Assembly (NCBI GenBank): GCA_017437745.1
Contig: JAFRYI010000018.1
Span: 35,560-99,559 of the forward strand
DNA: 64,000 bases
Reading direction: 5' to 3'
Source: Bacillota bacterium
Lineage (GTDB): Bacteria; Bacillota; Clostridia; Peptostreptococcales; Anaerovoracaceae
The first letter of the stretch is position 1. Each line of letters starts with the position of its first letter. Made by a program: the position numbers and the translations under genes. Shown piece by piece: positions 7,898 to 15,644 of this stretch. The notes under the pieces are model-generated. The model had not been told where the DNA came from. It searched no databases and saw nothing but the letters and a program-made list of their open reading frames with translations.

Positions 7898-9088
7898 CTA
7901 CTTGAGTTTCTTCATGTATTTGAGTCCGGTCCCGTCCGTCTCTCCGGACAGGATGCGGTTGAATTCGAGTATCATCTGACCAAGGTCCGTAGTTTCCTGA
8001 TAGAGGTTCTCGCCAGTGCACCAGACGTTGTTCTCCTTTACGGCCTTGAAGTTCTTGAGCAGGGGACTGAGACTGTTGATGCTGTCTATGGAGCTTATCT
8101 CGCCCATGATCGTGCTGTTGTAGAATATGAAGTCCGCGTCCTTGGCAGTTGCGTAGAAGGTCTCCATGTCCAGGTTTACGGTGGACAGGTTGTTGTCGGA
8201 GTCCTTGCCCAGGTCGCTGAATATGTACTTGCCGCCCGCGAGCTCTATCATGGTGCACACGTAGTCTCCGCTCTTTCTGGCGACTGCGTTTCCGGAGGAG
8301 TTGATGTAGAAGAACGCCACGGTCTTGCCTGTGTGTTCCTTCTTTTCTGCCTCTTCCAGGTAGCCTACCTGTTCCGCGAATATGGCTTCTGCCTTATCTT
8401 CCATGTTGAGCATCGCGGCGTAGAGCTTTATCCACTCGGTCCTTCCCAGGGGGTGGCTCTCGTAGGTGGATTTTTCGACGAATACCGGTATTCCCAGAGT
8501 CTCAAGCTTTTCCTTTATCTCCGGGGTGTGGTAGATCATCATGGATTCCAGCGCCAGGTCGCAGCCTTTGGAAAGGATGAGCTCGAAGTCCGGGGCGCTG
8601 TATTTTCCGGCGTAGACCATCTTGCCCGCGTTCATGGCTTCCACGGCTCCGTCCACGTACCAGTCGTCCACCTTAAGGCTGGACATCTTTACGTTGTCGA
8701 GCGCGTCCATGGCGTCGAACAGGCACATGGTTGCAGTCGCGGCCAGATAGATCTGGTCCACAGGCTGTTTTACCTTTATGATCTTGCCGCCGATGCTCTT
8801 TACGAGCCTGTCGGTGACCTTGCTGTCGGCGCCTTCGGGTATCACAAGGTATACGTCCGGGCCTTCCTTGACGGTTATCAGCTTGTAGCCGTCCTCGTAA
8901 TAGTCCACGGAGAAGCCGGTTGCGTACTTAAGCTCCATGCTTTTTACGAACGCCGGGGTATGGTCTCCCGACGTGGAGTTGTTTTCCGGCACCGCGCTGT
9001 TGTTTCCGCCGTTTCCGCAGGCGCAGAAAGACAGCAGCATTACCGCCGCGAGGATGATGCATATTACAGGTCTTTTCAGGCTCTTCAT
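7898..9088 (-). CDS. Substrate-binding lipoprotein of BtuF/FepB type
   Basis: 396 residues. The ATG at 9088 was chosen because the signal peptide (MKSLKRPV...) starts there after an AGGAGAAA SD; an upstream in-frame ATG adds only ten poorly fitting residues. The lipobox ends in CACG. The mature part has the bilobal class III binding-protein pattern: an N-terminal lobe with VDYYEDGYKLITV, a long helix in the middle (EWIKLYAAMLNMEDKAE) and a C-terminal lobe ending near NRILSG. It delivers ligand to the permease encoded immediately downstream. The ligand is not readable from sequence. Confidence 0.88.
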   Translation of the reverse strand: MKSLKRPVICIILAAVMLLSFCACGNGGNNSAVPENNSTSGDHTPAFVKSMELKYATGFSVDYYEDGYKLITVKEGPDVYLVIPEGADSKVTDRLVKSIGGKIIKVKQPVDQIYLAATATMCLFDAMDALDNVKMSSLKVDDWYVDGAVEAMNAGKMVYAGKYSAPDFELILSKGCDLALESMMIYHTPEIKEKLETLGIPVFVEKSTYESHPLGRTEWIKLYAAMLNMEDKAEAIFAEQVGYLEEAEKKEHTGKTVAFFYINSSGNAVARKSGDYVCTMIELAGGKYIFSDLGKDSDNNLSTVNLDMETFYATAKDADFIFYNSTIMGEISSIDSINSLSPLLKNFKAVKENNVWCTGENLYQETTDLGQMILEFNRILSGETDGTGLKYMKKLK

Positions 9089-9159
9089 GACATTTCTCCT
9101 GTAAACAGACCGGGCCAAACGACGCCGGATGACGCATTTGGCCCGGAATGGTTCTTTAG

Positions 9160-9615
9160 CTATTTCTGGATATCGGGGCTCGATACGATTATCTTGTGAT
9201 CATACCAGTTGCCGTGAGTGCCGATTATGGCAACGTTGAACTCTTCGTCGAGATACGGGACGGGTATGTCGAAGCCGTAGGCTTCTTCCGTGATCCCGTC
9301 GGAGTAGGTGACTTTATCGAGAGTCGGCTCTATGAGTTTTGCTCCGTCCTTTTTGGCGTCCTCGGCGCTGCCGTAGAACAAATGAACTATGCTCTTGGAC
9401 GCAAGGGTAATGTGCACGGTCATCTTTCCGTCTTTTACGGTAAGCGTGCCCATGCCCTTGTGCGCTTCGTTGATGTGGAACATGGTACTGTCGGTCTTTA
9501 CTTTGACTTCGTATGTACCGTCCGCGACCGGAGCCGTATTCTCCTGCTTTCCGCATCCTGCCGCAAACAGGAGGATGAGGACGAACAGTATGGATATGAT
9601 CGCTTTCTTACGCAT
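9160..9615 (-). CDS. Small lipoprotein, single copy of surface domain A
   Basis: 151 residues with lipobox LLFAAGCG. The mature part is one domain: DGTYEVKV, a strand with DGKMTVHITL, an FYGSAEDAKKDGA helix, then FDIPVPYLDEEF and a WYDHKI end. The same order is seen in the first domain of the proteins at 1307-2368 and 13928-15010. I recall similar single-domain lipoproteins beside iron or corrinoid importers in gut Clostridia, but no named function. It lies between the exported chelatase (15 bp upstream) and the binding lipoprotein (71 bp downstream) in the same operon. That position suggests passing a ligand between the two. Confidence 0.8.
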   Translation of the reverse strand: MRKKAIISILFVLILLFAAGCGKQENTAPVADGTYEVKVKTDSTMFHINEAHKGMGTLTVKDGKMTVHITLASKSIVHLFYGSAEDAKKDGAKLIEPTLDKVTYSDGITEEAYGFDIPVPYLDEEFNVAIIGTHGNWYDHKIIVSSPDIQK

Positions 9616-9630
9616 TGGTCTTACCCTTTA

Positions 9631-10860
9631 TTACTTGGTAGCTTCCTTGATGGCTGCCGCGGTGTGATCCACATATATGCTCTCAACAGCTTCGATGCGT
9701 CCGAGACCGGCGATCTGAGGGTCGACATTTTCGAACTTCTTGCTGTCTTTGAACATGCTGATCCAGGATTCGGGATCCTCGGGGTCTGCCATGTCGTTGT
9801 TGGCGTGGTCGCCTGCAACTACCATGAGCGGACGGAGGATGACATTCTTGTATCCTGCTTCGGATACGGCCTTGATGACCTCTTCGCAGGCGGTCTCTTC
9901 GGGCTCGCCTTCAACGGTTCCGATGAACACGTTCTTGTAACCGAGCTTGTTCATCTGGGTCTGCATCTGGCTGTAGGTGACCTTGGCGTTGTGGGAGGTT
10001 CCGTGTCCCATGAGTACGAACGCGGTTCCGGCCTTCTCGGCGGCATCGATGCTGTCGAAACCGGCTGCCTTAACGGCTGCTTCAACGACTGCCTTGGCGA
10101 CAGCTTCCTTGTCGGAGTTGATGATGGTGGCGTCTGCGCCTACCTCACCGAGGAGCGGCTCAGCGACTACGATGGTAGCGATCTTGTCCTTATAGTTGTT
10201 GAGTTCTTCTACGAGCTCATCGTACTCTGCGCCGTGCATCAGGTGCGTCGGCTGTACAACGAGGGTCTTAACGCCGTTCTTTACTGCTCTGTCGAGAGCC
10301 TGCTTGACGTTGTCGATCTTCTCGCCGTCACGGGCCTGAACGTGGTTGATGATGATCTGAGCGGTGAAAGCTCTGCGTACGGACCAGTCGGGATAAGCCT
10401 TGGCAAGAACATCCTCGATGCCCTTGATGTCGGTGGAACGGCTCTCATTGAAGGAGGTTCCGAAGGAAACTACCAGGAGCTCCTTCTCGCCGATGCTGTC
10501 TGCGTTGCGGGGATCGTCCTTCTTGGCGTCGCCGGTGTCGCGTCCGAAGTAATCCGGATCAGCCTCTTCGCCTTCTACCAGTTCCTTCTGAGCGTCGGTA
10601 AGTGCGTCCCAGGCCTTCTTGGCTGCTTCGCACTGAGCGTCAGTCTTTTCGGTCCACTCCTGAACGTAGATGGCGTCGATAAGATCTGCTACGTTCTTGG
10701 CAAGCTCTTCGTCGGTCGGCTTGGCCGGTTCGGGCTCGGTGTTGTTAGCCGGCGTGGTGTTGTTGGCCGGAGTGTTGTTAGCCGGAGTGCCGCATGCTGC
10801 AAGGGCGAATACCATTACGAGCGCCAGCACTACCGCGAGAATTATTTTTGCGTTTTTCAT
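9631..10860 (-). CDS. cbiK: Exported, lipid-anchored CbiK-like chelatase
   Basis: 409 residues starting at ATG 10860 with an AGAGG SD. A signal peptide with lipobox LAAC (Cys23) is followed by a low-complexity Asn/Thr/Pro spacer, a short FIVAR-like helical linker (ALTDAQKELV, about 86-95) and a full CbiK domain (about 125-409). All chelatase histidines are kept: PTHLMHG (His206), MGHGTSHN (His286/His290) and VAGDHANND (His352). Known relatives outside the cytoplasm include the periplasmic CbiK of Desulfovibrio and the heme-binding lipoprotein IhtB of Porphyromonas. The catalytic set argues for activity, either cobalt insertion into a tetrapyrrole outside the cell or metal removal from heme or corrinoid. 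It is the first gene after a cobalamin riboswitch. Confidence 0.9.
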   Translation of the reverse strand: MKNAKIILAVVLALVMVFALAACGTPANNTPANNTTPANNTEPEPAKPTDEELAKNVADLIDAIYVQEWTEKTDAQCEAAKKAWDALTDAQKELVEGEEADPDYFGRDTGDAKKDDPRNADSIGEKELLVVSFGTSFNESRSTDIKGIEDVLAKAYPDWSVRRAFTAQIIINHVQARDGEKIDNVKQALDRAVKNGVKTLVVQPTHLMHGAEYDELVEELNNYKDKIATIVVAEPLLGEVGADATIINSDKEAVAKAVVEAAVKAAGFDSIDAAEKAGTAFVLMGHGTSHNAKVTYSQMQTQMNKLGYKNVFIGTVEGEPEETACEEVIKAVSEAGYKNVILRPLMVVAGDHANNDMADPEDPESWISMFKDSKKFENVDPQIAGLGRIEAVESIYVDHTAAAIKEATK

Positions 10861-10964
10861 GATTGACCTCTCTTTCCGCAAATCTGCTTCTCAATATAAA
10901 GCTTTTTCATGAAAACCTGTCAGAGCGTTTCTTGATTGTCTTATAGTTTCAGCCTTTAAGAAGC

Positions 10965-10990
10965 AAAAGACCCGCATTTGCTGCGGGCGG
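10965..10990 (-). terminator. Riboswitch-linked terminator, minus strand
   Basis: Read on the minus strand: CCCGCA, loop, TGCGGG, then TCTTTTGCTTCTT. It lies about 70 bp after the B12 box and 105 bp before the chelatase start codon, the expected place for an attenuator. Confidence 0.7.
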
Positions 10991-11059
10991 AAAGAACAGT
11001 GTAACGGCAAAAGCTGCCAGTCCATGCCTCCGGATGTCCGCAGAGTAGAACGCCTGCGC

Positions 11060-11245
11060 ATTTTAAGCGCATGAAGACAGGCAAGTATTCTGACTTGTCG
11101 CGGGGGCTTTGTTACGGCCCGGGGGATCCTTGCCTTCCCGGCGTTCGCCAGTGGCTTTATAAGGATATCCGCGATTCACAGCAACGGCCTTGTGCGGGAT
11201 TCTCACCCGGCTTCCATGACCTGTCTCCCGATCGAGTTTTCAACC
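11060..11245 (-). promoter_or_regulatory. Cobalamin riboswitch 2
   Basis: On the minus strand the order is GGGTGAGAATCCCGCAC, GCTGTGAATCGCGG, GCCACTGGCG, CGCCGGGAAGGC and a B12 box at 11078-11095 (AGTCAGAATACTTGCCTG). It controls the six-gene chelatase/importer operon. It lies back to back with riboswitch 3, about 115 bp away. Confidence 0.92.
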
Positions 11246-11250
11246 TAGTG

Positions 11251-11279
11251 ATTTTACTATGTATATATTGAAATGTCAA
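11251..11279 (-). promoter_or_regulatory. Sigma-A-type promoter for riboswitch 2 operon
   Basis: TTGACA (11274-11279 read on the minus strand), 17-bp spacer, TAAAAT (11251-11256). Transcription would begin just before the riboswitch. Confidence 0.75.
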
Positions 11280-11312
11280 TAATCACTATTATTCTGGAAT
11301 AAGAATTGCAGG

Positions 11313-11341
11313 TTGTAAGCATGTGATCTTTGTGATATACT
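11313..11341 (+). promoter_or_regulatory. Sigma-A-type promoter for riboswitch 3 operon
   Basis: TTGTAA (11313-11318), 17-bp spacer, TATACT (11336-11341), located right before the third riboswitch and divergent from the promoter at 11251-11279. Confidence 0.65.
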
Positions 11342-11359
11342 CACAAAGCAGTAATGCAG

Positions 11360-11540
11360 TGCCTCGGAAAGAGATACCGGGGAGAATAGGGAATCGCGTT
11401 AGAATCGCGAACGGTACCGCCGCTGTAAGCGCTTACGGAACGGACTACGGCACACGCCGGCCATTGGGAACATCCCGAGAAGGCCCGTCCATTCCGGTTG
11501 GGGACACCCTGAAAGCGTAAGTCAGAAGACCTGCTGCTTC
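11360..11540 (+). promoter_or_regulatory. Cobalamin riboswitch 3
   Basis: AATAGGGAATCGCGTTAGAA, GCCGCTGTAAGCG, GCCATTGGG, CCCGAGAAGGC and a B12 box at 11518-11535 (TAAGTCAGAAGACCTGCT). A GC-rich hairpin with one mismatch followed by a T-rich run (about 11592-11630) could serve as its terminator, 20 bp before the cbiL start. Confidence 0.9.
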
Positions 11541-11649
11541 TTTTTATGTTGTGTCGTCGCACGGTAATTGCGGACAGACATACGAAAAAGCCGGCTGTAG
11601 CGGTATTTACTGCTTCAGTCGTTTTATTTTTTGAGGAAGGAACGTAAAG

Positions 11650-12345
11650 ATGGCAGAAACAAAAAAAGGCATAGCATACGGCGTGGGCGTTGGCCCCGGA
11701 GACCCGGAACTTATGACGCTTAAGGCGGTAAGGCTTATAAAGGAAAACGATGTAATGGCTCTTCCGGGAAAAGACGCCAAAGAAACGGTCGCGTATAAGA
11801 TAGCGGCCGGCGCAGTGCCCGAGATAGCGGAAAAGGAACTGATATCCGTTTATTTCCCCATGAACACGGACAGCAAAGCCCTGGCCGATGCCCACAGAAA
11901 GGGCGCGGACCTTATAGAGAGCTATCTGGATCAGGGAAAGAACGTGGTATTCCTTACGCTGGGAGATTCCACGATTTACTGCACGTTCAGTTATGTCCAG
12001 CACCTGCTGGAGGAAGACGGCTATAAGGTAGAGCTGGTAAGCGGCATTCCGTCCTTCTGCGCCGCCGCCGCAAGGCTCGGCGTATCCCTTACCGAATGGG
12101 ACGAGATGCTCCACATACTTCCGGCGTTCCACAAGAACGGAGATCTTCTGGATCTTCCCGGCAATTACGTCCTTATGAAGTCCGCCAGCCACATGGCAGA
12201 GGTAAAGGAGATGCTCAGGAAGAGCGGCCGCAAGGTCTGCGCGGTAGAGAACTGCACCATGGAGAACGAGAAGGTCTACAAGGACCTGGAGGAGATCCCT
12301 GACGACGCGGGATACTTCTCGCTGATAATAGCTAAGCAGAAATGA
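11650..12345 (+). CDS. cbiL: Precorrin-2/cobalt-factor II C20-methyltransferase CbiL
   Basis: 231 residues. The N-terminal GVGVGPGDPELMTLKA is the SAM-dependent tetrapyrrole methylase signature of the CobI/CbiL group; LGDSTIY and VSGIPSFCAAAARLG are further family motifs. It methylates C20 of cobalt-sirohydrochlorin (cobalt-factor II). The start is supported by GAGGAAGGAACG upstream. It is the first gene behind riboswitch 3 and overlaps the next gene by 4 bp (ATGA), so the cobalamin enzyme and the ABC exporter are translationally coupled. Confidence 0.93.
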   Translation: MAETKKGIAYGVGVGPGDPELMTLKAVRLIKENDVMALPGKDAKETVAYKIAAGAVPEIAEKELISVYFPMNTDSKALADAHRKGADLIESYLDQGKNVVFLTLGDSTIYCTFSYVQHLLEEDGYKVELVSGIPSFCAAAARLGVSLTEWDEMLHILPAFHKNGDLLDLPGNYVLMKSASHMAEVKEMLRKSGRKVCAVENCTMENEKVYKDLEEIPDDAGYFSLIIAKQK

Positions 12346-13178
12346 TAGAGATCAGGGATCTTACAAAACGCTTCGGAGATTTTACCGCGGTAGACGGACT
12401 CTCCCTTTCCATCGGGACAGGGGAGTTTTTCGGCCTGCTCGGACCTAACGGCGCCGGCAAGACCACTACCATAAGCATGATCTCCACCGTGCTGCTGCCG
12501 ACGTCCGGAGAGATACTCGTGGACGGCCAGGTACTGGACCGCAAGGCCTCCGCTCAGAAGAGGAAGCTCAGCGTAATAACCCAGGAATACTCCATGCGCC
12601 AGGACATGACCATGGACGAGGTGATGGAGTATCAGGGAAGGCTCTATTATCTTCCCAAGTCCGTAATAAGGGAGAAAAGCACGGAACTGCTGGAATTCGC
12701 AGGTCTCGCGGAGTTCAGGAAGCGCACCGTAAGGCATCTTTCGGGCGGAATGAAGCGCAAGCTCATGATATGCCGCGCGCTTCTGATAGAGCCGGAGATA
12801 CTGCTTCTCGACGAGCCTACGGCGGGCATGGACGCTCTGTCCAGAAGGCAGATGTGGAACCTGCTGCGCCAGCTGAACGAGAGGAAGATGACCATCATCC
12901 TTACCACTCACTACATAGACGAGGCCCAGGCGCTCTGCGACCGCGTGGCGCTCATAAACCGCGGAAAGCTGCAGAAGATGGATACCCCGGACGCCCTCAT
13001 TAAGGAGCTGGGCGCTTTTGCCGTGGACGAAACATCCGAAAACGGCCTTGTGAGCAAGTATTTCAAGGACCGTGCGGAAGCGATAGAGTACTTGTCCGCT
13101 GCCGGTCCCATGGCCAGCTTCAGGGCCACCACGCTGGAGGACGTTTTCGTGGACTGCGCCGGAAGGAAGATAACATAG
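12342..13178 (+). CDS. ABC-2 type exporter ATPase (DrrA-like)
   Basis: 278 residues. Walker A is GPNGAGKTT, the Q-loop region is VITQEYSMRQD, the signature is LSGGMKRKL, and Walker B is ILLLDEPTAGMD with His in TTHYIDEAQ. The C-terminal extension ends in TTLEDVFVDCAGR, a pattern of the DrrA/NodI exporter class. Its partner permease follows by 2 bp. Its presence between cbiL and the rest of the cobalamin genes, with a 4-bp overlap, is unusual. The exported compound may be a corrinoid, a tetrapyrrole intermediate or a metal ligand, but the sequence does not say. Confidence 0.9.
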   Translation: MIEIRDLTKRFGDFTAVDGLSLSIGTGEFFGLLGPNGAGKTTTISMISTVLLPTSGEILVDGQVLDRKASAQKRKLSVITQEYSMRQDMTMDEVMEYQGRLYYLPKSVIREKSTELLEFAGLAEFRKRTVRHLSGGMKRKLMICRALLIEPEILLLDEPTAGMDALSRRQMWNLLRQLNERKMTIILTTHYIDEAQALCDRVALINRGKLQKMDTPDALIKELGAFAVDETSENGLVSKYFKDRAEAIEYLSAAGPMASFRATTLEDVFVDCAGRKIT

Positions 13179-13180
13179 AC

Positions 13181-13912
13181 ATGGGCATAGTAACAGTTCT
13201 GTGGGAAAAATGGGTGGAGTTCCGCAGGGACTTCTACAAGATAACGGTGGCGGCGATGATATCGCCCCTGATGTATCTTATAATATTCGGCCTTGGCATA
13301 CAGACTACGTCTCACGGCGAACCGTACCTGCATTTTCTGGTGCCCGGAATAGTCTCCATGGCTACCATGACGGGAAGCTTCAGCGCCATAGCTCAGAACA
13401 TGAGCGTGCAGAGGCTCTACGAGAAGGCTCTGGACCAGGTGATGGTATCGCCCACGCCTCTTTGGCAGTTCATACTGGGGCAGATAATAGGAGGAAGCCT
13501 GCGCGGGCTGTACGCCGGCGGGGTCATCCTGCTGCTTACCATTCCGATCCGCACGGACCTTGTATTCAACGGCCTTTCGGTATTCATAATGTTCCTTAAC
13601 GGTACGGTCTTCTCGACCATAGCGCTGGTGCTGTCGTTCCTGGCCAAGAGCTACACGGACGCTCCGCGCTACACCGCTTACATAATCACTCCCATGTCGT
13701 TCCTGTGCAACACATTCTTCTCCACGGACCAGATGCCCGCGGGGTTCAGGCAGGTGATATCCTTCCTGCCTCTGTCGCAGACCAGCGCCATGATAAGGAG
13801 CATAGCAAACGGGCAGCCTGCAGGCGCGTTCGGATTCATCATCCTGTTCGCGTACCTGATAGTGTTCGGCGTCATATCCGTAGTGTTCATCTACAAGAAA
13901 AAGAATCTGTAG
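13181..13912 (+). CDS. ABC-2 type exporter permease
   Basis: 243 residues with six predicted membrane segments. The first half contains GLGIQTTSHGEPYLHFLVPG, and MVSPTPLWQFILGQIIGG precedes the third segment; both fit the ABC-2 permease family. It follows the ATPase by 2 bp and is followed by an AAAGGAGG sequence for the next gene. It should form a (permease)2(ATPase)2 exporter with the preceding gene. Confidence 0.88.
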   Translation: MGIVTVLWEKWVEFRRDFYKITVAAMISPLMYLIIFGLGIQTTSHGEPYLHFLVPGIVSMATMTGSFSAIAQNMSVQRLYEKALDQVMVSPTPLWQFILGQIIGGSLRGLYAGGVILLLTIPIRTDLVFNGLSVFIMFLNGTVFSTIALVLSFLAKSYTDAPRYTAYIITPMSFLCNTFFSTDQMPAGFRQVISFLPLSQTSAMIRSIANGQPAGAFGFIILFAYLIVFGVISVVFIYKKKNL

Positions 13913-13927
13913 AAAGGAGGCCACGCG

Positions 13928-15010
13928 TTGAAAAAGCTCAGAAAAATGATATGCGTTCTTCTGGTCCTTGCGGCCGCGGCGTCCTTCGCGCCTTTCGCTT
14001 GGGCAGATGACGAGGAAGAGACTCCGGCCGAAAGGCTCTCCGCCATCCAGTGGATCATAATGACGGAAAAAGCCGGAAAATACGGCATGCTTCCCGTATA
14101 TCCGCGCGACATAAAAGACGGAACTTACGAGATAAAAGTGGATTCCACTTCGCCTTTCTTTAAAGTCAGGAAGGGCCAGATAATCGTGGAAGACGGGCAG
14201 ATCACCGCGAAGATAACGATAGCAAGTACAAGCTATCTGTACGTTTATCTGGGGACCGGAGCCGAGGCCGGAAACGAAAAGAACGAAGGCTGGCTGGAGC
14301 CGGAGATAGTGGACGGCCGCACGGTGTTCACCTTCCCGATCGACGCTCTGGACAAGCCCATAGACTGCGCCGCGTACAGTAAGGCCAGGCAGCAGTGGTA
14401 CGACCGCAAGCTGGTGTTCAACGCGTCGTCGCTGCCGGAGGATGTCCTTTCCGTGGACATCCCGGATTACTCTATGATAGAGAGCGCGCTTCTGGCTTAC
14501 GCGATAGACGGATCGGAAGACATAAAGCCTTCCCCGGGAAAGAACCGTCCGTCTTCCGGACCGCCTGAGCCTGTATCCGTAAGCATACCGGACGGGGAAT
14601 ACTCCATAGAGGTGAACCTTATAGGCGGAAGCGGCAGGGCAAGCATCAGTTCGCCCACGCTGCTTGTCGTAAGGAACGGCAAGGCCTATTCCAAGCTCCT
14701 TTGGAGCAGCGCGAACTACGACTACATGATAGTCGACGACACATATTACTACAACCTTACTACGGACGGCGGCAACTCCACCTTCGAGATACCAATAACA
14801 GTAATGGACGATCCGATGTCCGTGATCGCGGATACCAACGCCATGGGCGATCCTCTGGAGATAGAGTACGCTCTTACGTTCTACCAGGACACCATAAGCA
14901 GCAAGGGCAAGATCCCGCAGGAAGCCGCGAAGGTGGTGTTCCTTATAGCCGCAGTCATAATAGTCGTCGGCGGGATCATCAACTACTTCGTAAAGAAAAA
15001 GCGCTCGTAG
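13928..15010 (+). CDS. Membrane-anchored surface protein with domains A and B
   Basis: 360 residues starting at TTG 13928, which sits 8 bases after a strong AAAGGAGG. An N-terminal signal peptide ends around residue 27 and a C-terminal transmembrane helix with KKKRS anchors it. Domain A (about 55-180) has DGTYEIKV, an LGTGAEAGNEK helix and WYDRKLVF. Domain B (about 215-325) has DGEYSIEVNL, WSSANYDYM and EIEYALTFY. These are the same two domains, in the same order, as in the lipoprotein at 1307-2368, but here anchored by a helix rather than a lipid. It sits between the ABC-2 exporter and precorrin-2 dehydrogenase in the riboswitch 3 unit. Confidence 0.8.
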   Translation: MKKLRKMICVLLVLAAAASFAPFAWADDEEETPAERLSAIQWIIMTEKAGKYGMLPVYPRDIKDGTYEIKVDSTSPFFKVRKGQIIVEDGQITAKITIASTSYLYVYLGTGAEAGNEKNEGWLEPEIVDGRTVFTFPIDALDKPIDCAAYSKARQQWYDRKLVFNASSLPEDVLSVDIPDYSMIESALLAYAIDGSEDIKPSPGKNRPSSGPPEPVSVSIPDGEYSIEVNLIGGSGRASISSPTLLVVRNGKAYSKLLWSSANYDYMIVDDTYYYNLTTDGGNSTFEIPITVMDDPMSVIADTNAMGDPLEIEYALTFYQDTISSKGKIPQEAAKVVFLIAAVIIVVGGIINYFVKKKRS

Positions 15011-15020
15011 GAGGATATAC

Positions 15021-15644
15021 ATGGCCTTTCTGCCGATACTCATAGAGATGGAAAACATGCCCTGCCTGGTAGCGGGCGGCGGCGCCATAGCTCTCCATAA
15101 AGTTGAGAAACTGCTGGAGCACGGGGCGGACATAACGGTTGTGGCTCCGGATATATGCAAAGAGATAGAAAAGCTTCCCGTAAAGATCTTTAAGCGCTGC
15201 GCGGAAGCTTCCGACTGCGAAGGCATGGCTCTTGTAGCGGACGCTACCGGAGACCGGAACGCGGAGGATCTTCTGTCAAAGGCCTGCTCAAAGCGTCACA
15301 TCCCCTACATCTGCGCCGGGAACGGAGAACTATGCACTGCGATACTTCCTGCGGTCTACAGCAGCGGAAGGACGGTGGTGGCGGTGTCCAGCAAGGGTGC
15401 CAGCCCGGCCGCGAGCGCATGGCTGAGGGACTATCTTGCGGAGAAGGTTCCGGAAAACACGGACGCGATCCTGGACAGGATGGCAGACGTACGGGCAGTA
15501 GCAAAGGCATCTCTGGACTCTCAGCCGGTAAGGCGGGAGTTCATGCACGACTGCCTTAAAAAAATGACAGATACCGGAGAGATCATCTCCGATAATGAAA
15601 TAAAAAAGATGCTGAAAAAGTATCTTCAGGAGGAAGAAAAATGA
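15021..15644 (+). CDS. Precorrin-2 dehydrogenase (Met8/CysG-N family)
   Basis: 207 residues. The N-terminal MPCLVAGGGAIALHKVEKLL is an NAD-binding Rossmann motif of siroheme synthase N-domains; VADATGDRN and VSSKGASPAASAWLRD match the dimerisation and active regions. It oxidises precorrin-2 to sirohydrochlorin, the substrate of CbiK. An AGGAGGATAT SD supports the start. No uroporphyrinogen-III methyltransferase is fused or adjacent, so precorrin-2 must come from elsewhere. It overlaps the next gene by 4 bp. Confidence 0.9.
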   Translation: MAFLPILIEMENMPCLVAGGGAIALHKVEKLLEHGADITVVAPDICKEIEKLPVKIFKRCAEASDCEGMALVADATGDRNAEDLLSKACSKRHIPYICAGNGELCTAILPAVYSSGRTVVAVSSKGASPAASAWLRDYLAEKVPENTDAILDRMADVRAVAKASLDSQPVRREFMHDCLKKMTDTGEIISDNEIKKMLKKYLQEEEK

